Shown: in pieces, positions 27,843-32,472 of the stretch | Layout: each line of letters opens with the position of its first letter | How positions within the stretch are numbered: position 1 is the first letter of the stretch | Assembly (NCBI GenBank): GCA_024641825.1 | Contig: JAHECI010000006.1 | Location: forward strand, 1 to 32,472 | DNA length: 32,472 nucleotides | From: Desulfobacterales bacterium | GTDB taxonomy: Bacteria > Desulfobacterota > Desulfobacteria > Desulfobacterales > UBA11574 | Direction of reading: 5' to 3' | Notes under the pieces: model-generated | Told to the model about the DNA's origin: nothing | Seen by the model: only the letters and a program-made list of their open reading frames with translations | Database searches by the model: none | Position numbers and translations under genes: made by a program

Positions 27843-27998
27843 ACTGAGTAGTTTCCAATTCACAAATGAGATATTTTTTCGATGAGCAAGGCCGCACAAG
27901 GGTTTTTGCCCGAGACGTACGCCTGTACGTCGAGGGCGGAAACCCACGGAGAACGCCGCTCATCGGAAAAATAGCCATTTATGGATGGAAACTAATTT
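27843..27998. repeat. Palindromic dispersed element, copy 2
   Basis: Near-identical to 465-622 across its length; arms AGTTTCCAATTCACAAATGAG.../...CCATTTATGGATGGAAACTAAT; inner stem GGGTTTTTGCCC (27900-27911) / GGGCGGAAACCC (27934-27945), centre GACGTAC-GCCT-GTACGTC. Confidence 0.92.
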
Positions 27999-28002
27999 AT
28001 TT

Positions 28003-28755
28003 TTACGATGAGGTGTTAAGGTCGTCTTTGGTCAGATACACCACAAGGCTCTTGCCCACGACCGGATTGAACAGCCGGTCGAGAAACCGGGTAATCGAAG
28101 GATGCTTCATGATATCCCATACCAGAAGACGGTGATACAGGTTTACGAGCCGGGAATCTTCACGTTCCGGACCCACAAGGCACTTCAGCCACCAATACGG
28201 TACATGGAGGCTGTGGGCACAATGGTGCCCCCAGGGTTTCAGGCCTTTTCTTTCCAAAAGATTCATCAGCACTTTCTTTTTATAGATACGGACATGTCCA
28301 TTTTCGGTGTTGTGGTAATTTTCGGAAAGTGCCCAGCAGATTCGCTCGGGCAGATAATTTGGGACACTAACAACCAAATCTTTACGCGGTTTCAAGACCC
28401 TGACGGCTTCAGAAACCGCGGTCTTCTCGTCATGAAGATGTTCCAGAATTTCCGAACAGATGACAAGGTCAAAATAATTATCCCTGAACGGCAGGTGATA
28501 TATATCGGCAACAGCAACCGTGCACATCCCCCCGCCGTGTTCTCCGAGTCTTTCCTGGTTTTCAACCCTGGTTCGTGCCTCAAAAACATCATCAAAGTTG
28601 ATGTCCACCCCGATGGCAACGACGTTCCTGAACCTAAACGCACCGCAGGTGTGGCGCCCGGTTCCGCATCCGATATCCAGGATACGACAGCCGGGGGGTA
28701 TGTCGAGCCGGTCAAAATCGATGGTAATCACGGATGGTCTCCCTGTAGGCCGCAA
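28003..28755 (-). CDS. Class I SAM-dependent methyltransferase (Methyltransf_11-like)
   Basis: CRILDIGCGTGRHTCGAFRF; FDLVICSEILEHLHDEKTAVSEAVRVLKP. Confidence 0.93.
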   Translation of the reverse strand: MRPTGRPSVITIDFDRLDIPPGCRILDIGCGTGRHTCGAFRFRNVVAIGVDINFDDVFEARTRVENQERLGEHGGGMCTVAVADIYHLPFRDNYFDLVICSEILEHLHDEKTAVSEAVRVLKPRKDLVVSVPNYLPERICWALSENYHNTENGHVRIYKKKVLMNLLERKGLKPWGHHCAHSLHVPYWWLKCLVGPEREDSRLVNLYHRLLVWDIMKHPSITRFLDRLFNPVVGKSLVVYLTKDDLNTSS

Positions 28756-29965
28756 CGGTCATTTCTGCGGCCCTTTTCCAGGTAAAGCGACTGTGAACCC
28801 GATTAAACCCGGCACGACCCATTTTCTCTGCCTGGTCAGGATTTTCAAGAAGTCGTGTGATCGCATTCACAAGTTCCCGGGAATTGGCAGGGGGAACCAG
28901 AACACCGGCATCCCCCACCACCTCGGGCAAGGCACCGCCGGTGGTGCTGACCACCGGCAAACCGCATGCCATCGCCTCCCCGGCCGGAAAACCGAATCCC
29001 TCGTATACGGACGGAACGATGGCCAAAGAAGCCCTGGCATATTGCCGAACAAAGGCGTCATGGTCGATCCGACCTGTAAACGTAATCCGCTCTTTTATCC
29101 CCAAATTTTTTATGAGTTTTTCAACATCGCCATTCTTTTTTACGGTACCGACAATAACGAGCCTGACGTCGAGGGTTTTGGAGATTTCAGCTACTGCTTC
29201 AAGGAGGTAGGCAAGCCCTTTAATCGGCGTATCCGCGCTGCTGGTAACGATAATCCTCCCTTTTTCCCTTCTGATTTCAGAAACCGGATAGAAAAGGTCG
29301 GTATTGATGCCATTCAGAATGACTTTGAATCGTTCCTTGGGAATCCCGAAATTTTTACTGATGTCGTTTTTGGCAGACTGGGAAACGGTGATAATGTGGG
29401 AGAGGGTTCTGGAAACCCTTTTTTGCATACCGATAAAAGAATACCATCGCATCTGTTTCATCTTTTGCCAAAAAGACGGAGCGGTTCTTACGGCCAGATC
29501 CCGATCAACGGTTATGGGGTGGTGGATTGTGGCGATGGTGGGAATAAATTCTTTAATGGACTTTATGCCGTATGAAAGACTCTGATTGTCATGAACGATA
29601 TCGTATGTGTGTCGCCGTTTCCTTAAAAATCGATGGGCCCTGAGACCGAACGTAAACGGTTCCGGGAATCCCATGGTGGAAACCCCCAGCCACTCCATAA
29701 GATTGATGGGATCTGAAAGCTCTTTTAAAGAGGGCATCCTGAACAGATCATCCGGGTTATAAAGGTCGAGACCGGGAAGCTGAAACAGCTTTATATCTTT
29801 ATCGAGCTGGGGGATGGGCGGCCCTGAAACCACCTCCACATGATGTCCCAAGTCTTTGAGCGCTCTGCTCAAATTATATATATAGACCCCCTGCCCGCCG
29901 CAGTGGGGATGGCTTCGATAGCTCAACAGGCAGATTCTCAATCGATCCGCCTTATCCCTTGACAT
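28712..29965 (-). CDS. Glycosyltransferase family 4 protein
   Basis: LRICLLSYRSHPHCGGQGVYIYNLSRAL; VPSVYEGFGFPAGEAMACGLPVVSTTGGALPEVVGDAGVLV. ATG at 29965 preferred to 30076 because of overlap with upstream gene. Confidence 0.95.
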   Translation of the reverse strand: MSRDKADRLRICLLSYRSHPHCGGQGVYIYNLSRALKDLGHHVEVVSGPPIPQLDKDIKLFQLPGLDLYNPDDLFRMPSLKELSDPINLMEWLGVSTMGFPEPFTFGLRAHRFLRKRRHTYDIVHDNQSLSYGIKSIKEFIPTIATIHHPITVDRDLAVRTAPSFWQKMKQMRWYSFIGMQKRVSRTLSHIITVSQSAKNDISKNFGIPKERFKVILNGINTDLFYPVSEIRREKGRIIVTSSADTPIKGLAYLLEAVAEISKTLDVRLVIVGTVKKNGDVEKLIKNLGIKERITFTGRIDHDAFVRQYARASLAIVPSVYEGFGFPAGEAMACGLPVVSTTGGALPEVVGDAGVLVPPANSRELVNAITRLLENPDQAEKMGRAGFNRVHSRFTWKRAAEMTVAAYRETIRDYHRF

Positions 29966-31070
29966 TATAGCACCTCGTTTCTGCAAGCTTTTCCAACACC
30001 GCATCATATTGATCGATCCGTTTTTCCCAGGCAAAGCGAGACATCGCTTCGGATAGGTTTTGTCGTTTAACCTCAAATTGGGAAAAATTCAAGATAAGAA
30101 AGCACAGTTTCTCGATCAGGTCCGTGGAATCTGTATAGAGGAAATCATCATGGAAGGCCTTTGGAATGATTTCCGGGTAGGACAGCCGGTGAGGCAACAG
30201 GGGGATACAGCCGTAACGGATCGCCTCAACCACTGAAATACCGAAATTTTCCTGATTTGCCGTACTGATGACAATATCTCCCTTCATCAGCCATTCCTGG
30301 TATTTTTCTCTGGAGGCTTCATAGCCGTAGCAAACGATCCGGTTCTTGAGACGTTCTCTGGCAGCGATAAATTCTTTGGGGACCATCTGGAAATTTTTCC
30401 CCAAAAGTGCAAGACGAAAATCGAGACCTCGTTGGCGTACGGCATCCAGGGCTTGGAAAAAAGCCGAGGGGTCTTTGTCAAATTCCCAGCGATGATTCCA
30501 GATGATCAGCGGCGGCGCGTCGGTTTCGGGAACCGAACGGAGCAGCGGACGGTCTGCGGCCGAAAAATGACATCCTGGATATAGGACCCCGCTCTTACTG
30601 CGTATTGCGTCGATCACCCACATGGGCCGGTATTCGGGCATCATTTTTAAAAACTCCGGAAGGCTCGAAAAAAATGCATCAATGTGGGTCCGGGAATTAA
30701 AAAGAACCTTGTCTGCTGCAAGGGCTGTGGTGATGTCGGTGAAACCAAACTGAAAATCCCTGCTTTCACCGGGCGCCAATGGATAGGTCAATTGATTCTC
30801 ATGAAAATAAACCAAAGAAGGCGGACAAAACCGACCCCATAGGGCCTTAAAATCCGACAGGCTCATAAGGTCGCTGGTGATCAGTCCGTCGTACTCTTTA
30901 AGGGAGGGAATTTTTTTCACAAAGTATAGGGCCGCCCCTCGCATCCGCCATTTCCAGAAACGCGCGGGGAGCGTGACAAGGTCGATTCTGTGCCGGGAGT
31001 GTGAAATAAGGCCCTGGGCAAAATCCCCATGGGATCCGCCGAAAAAAGGTTCCAGGAATAAAAATTTCAA
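29952..31070 (-). CDS. tRNA-queuosine alpha-mannosyltransferase-like (DUF3524/GT) protein
   Basis: MKFLFLEPFFGGSHGDFAQGLISHSRHRIDLVTLPARFWKWRMRGAAL; VYFHENQLTYPLAPGESRDFQFGFTDITTALAADKVLFNSRTHID: the characteristic N-terminal DUF3524 pattern; C-terminal GT4-like fold. Confidence 0.88.
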   Translation of the reverse strand: MKFLFLEPFFGGSHGDFAQGLISHSRHRIDLVTLPARFWKWRMRGAALYFVKKIPSLKEYDGLITSDLMSLSDFKALWGRFCPPSLVYFHENQLTYPLAPGESRDFQFGFTDITTALAADKVLFNSRTHIDAFFSSLPEFLKMMPEYRPMWVIDAIRSKSGVLYPGCHFSAADRPLLRSVPETDAPPLIIWNHRWEFDKDPSAFFQALDAVRQRGLDFRLALLGKNFQMVPKEFIAARERLKNRIVCYGYEASREKYQEWLMKGDIVISTANQENFGISVVEAIRYGCIPLLPHRLSYPEIIPKAFHDDFLYTDSTDLIEKLCFLILNFSQFEVKRQNLSEAMSRFAWEKRIDQYDAVLEKLAETRCYNVKG

Positions 31071-31121
31071 ATGATTCTCTGCAGGTTAAAGCGGTTAGTT
31101 CCAATCCAGACCCTCCGCCAT

Positions 31122-32090
31122 TTAAAAACCAAGTTTAAAAGAAAGACAAACACCCTGGTTCTTGACATCGGCCGAAAGGTTAATTTTCACATTGTCTTTT
31201 AATCGTTCTAAAAAAAGGCCGGTTTTTTTCCGGTTGTATTTGTGAGCACTCGTTACGGCGCCGTATATGTTTCCAGCATAAAAACCGACTTCCACAAACG
31301 TAAGGAGCCCCCCGAGTGCAGGATTCCCCCCATCGAAAGACTCATAGGCGGCGTATATAAGCGCACCATTGATCAAAAAAGCGATCAGCGCATCCTGGTA
31401 TCTTTCACAATAAAGATATCCTGCCCCGGGAACGACCGATAAAAATCCCGCCAGCTTGGGGTTCTTTTTTGGAATTAATTTTTCCTTTTCAAGTTCAGCA
31501 GACAGTGTTTCAAGTCTGTATTTATCTTTATTTTTGACACTTATTTTTGAAAAGTATTGTCTGCCCTCTTCCCAGGATGCCGTTTCAAGATAAATCCATC
31601 CGAGCCGGTAGAAGGCCTCATCCCTTACATCTCCATCGTGGGCGACCAGGATAAGATTGTTGAGATTGATGATGGCAGGATCGAAGGCATTTAGCTTCAT
31701 ATAGGCGTCACTGATCTTGAAATACGATTTAATGGCATCATCGGTATCCACGTATTCGTCGATTAATTTTTGAAATGAATCGACGGCCGTATTGAAATCC
31801 CCGCCGAGGTAATACGACATACCGGTTTGGTACATGGCCCGTTCCACCCGCTTATCCTCCGGAAAGAAATGGATAAACCGCTTGTATTCCATAACGGCCG
31901 TCAAATAATCGTGATTGGAAAAAAGGTTCTCTGCATAATTGAACTGTTTGTCCGGCGTTATGATCACAGAAGGATTTTGGTCCGAAGGCGTTTTCGTGTC
32001 GGCAAAAGATTTTGAAAAGGGAATAAAAAGAAAAAATAGCGCAACCAGAGCGATGAATCGGGAGCCAGAGCAAATGTGTCGGATGCGCAT
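31122..32090 (-). CDS. Exported TPR (BamD/YbgF-like) protein with C-terminal hydrophobic domain
   Basis: Signal peptide (FIALVALFFLFIPFSKSFA), TPR repeats (AENLFSNHDYLTAVMEYKRFIHFFPEDKRVERAMYQTGMSYYLGGDFNTAVDSFQKLIDEY), C-terminal PGAGYLYCERYQDALIAFLINGALIYAAYE. Confidence 0.85.
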   Translation of the reverse strand: MRIRHICSGSRFIALVALFFLFIPFSKSFADTKTPSDQNPSVIITPDKQFNYAENLFSNHDYLTAVMEYKRFIHFFPEDKRVERAMYQTGMSYYLGGDFNTAVDSFQKLIDEYVDTDDAIKSYFKISDAYMKLNAFDPAIINLNNLILVAHDGDVRDEAFYRLGWIYLETASWEEGRQYFSKISVKNKDKYRLETLSAELEKEKLIPKKNPKLAGFLSVVPGAGYLYCERYQDALIAFLINGALIYAAYESFDGGNPALGGLLTFVEVGFYAGNIYGAVTSAHKYNRKKTGLFLERLKDNVKINLSADVKNQGVCLSFKLGF

Positions 32091-32095
32091 AATAA

Positions 32096-32472
32096 TTATT
32101 GCCGCCAGAAGTCGTTGTTACTCACAGGGTCGTAGTTGCGCTTTTCGCCGTTTATCCAGACCGGGGCCGACAATTTTGTCTCGTCTCTGCCGCACCGCAT
32201 CAGACGGTCACTGCACATGATCCAGCCGGTAAGGGGACCCTGTTTTTTGATGGCCTCCATACAGTACTGGGAACATGTGGGATACATGGAGCAACGATCA
32301 CCGTCGACATTTGAAATGTAATCTCCATAAAACTTGAAGGGATAAAGGAGAGGGCTCTCCTGTTTTTCTGCAGCCACATCTAACCCTTTTGGATGGTCAG
32401 TCAGATTCATCTCCTGCCGGGCGCAGGCACTGCTCCAACATACGTTTAAAATTGCACAACCAATGATGAAAC
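32096..32472 (-). CDS. YidD-domain (membrane protein insertion efficiency factor-like) protein with apparent N-terminal signal sequence; 5' end beyond window
   Basis: DRCSMYPTCSQYCMEAIKKQGPLTGWIMCSDRLMRCG is the YidD signature. Frame remains open upstream of the annotated ATG (32410) to window edge, encoding FIIGCAILNVCWSSACARQEM. Confidence 0.85.
   Translation of the reverse strand, partial: FIIGCAILNVCWSSACARQEMNLTDHPKGLDVAAEKQESPLLYPFKFYGDYISNVDGDRCSMYPTCSQYCMEAIKKQGPLTGWIMCSDRLMRCGRDETKLSAPVWINGEKRNYDPVSNNDFWRQ

Noticed and set aside
28520-29575. 351-aa plus-strand ORF (and 28102..28785, 227 aa)
   Set aside because: Long but antisense to the methyltransferase and GT4 genes, which show strong motif evidence; shadow ORFs rich in Gly/Asn/Phe without domain signal.
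1-32472. CRISPR arrays, tRNA, rRNA, transposase/integrase or toxin-antitoxin genes
   Set aside because: Looked for direct repeats with regular spacers, tRNA-like cloverleaf ends and recognisable mobile-element proteins; none seen by eye.

Overview
This window looks like a chromosome segment from a Desulfobacterales-like deltaproteobacterium; that lineage is inferred from gene families and style, with no marker gene checked. In order it carries: (1) a minus-strand ECF sigma / putative anti-sigma / periplasmic metal-sensor module leading into a NodT outer-membrane efflux protein and a truncated HlyD/MacA-like adaptor; (2) a lipid-modification cluster (FAD amine-oxidase-like protein, DUF1365, Cfa-like methyltransferase, DUF1295, MFS, chalcone-isomerase-like, DUF2177, DUF1499 lipoprotein) followed by a PAS-LuxR regulator; (3) a GT9 gene that looks compositionally foreign, a patatin-like protein and a Slp-family lipoprotein; (4) an orphan CpaE/MinD-like ATPase, a 2x[4Fe-4S] ferredoxin and a Ste24-like M48 protease; (5) a housekeeping run plsC - rnj - ftsK; (6) a minus-strand block of methyltransferase, GT4, tRNA-queuosine-mannosyltransferase-like protein, TPR protein and an apparently exported YidD-domain protein, preceded by a second plus-strand methyltransferase. 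The main unexplained structure lies between genes: two near-identical ~155-bp palindromic elements about 27 kb apart, each abutting the 3' end of a minus-strand gene; a nested 110-bp palindrome at 21684-21793; two degenerate octanucleotide-period arrays; and a possible sigma-54 promoter upstream of a structured leader or small RNA. No rRNA, tRNA or CRISPR array was recognised.
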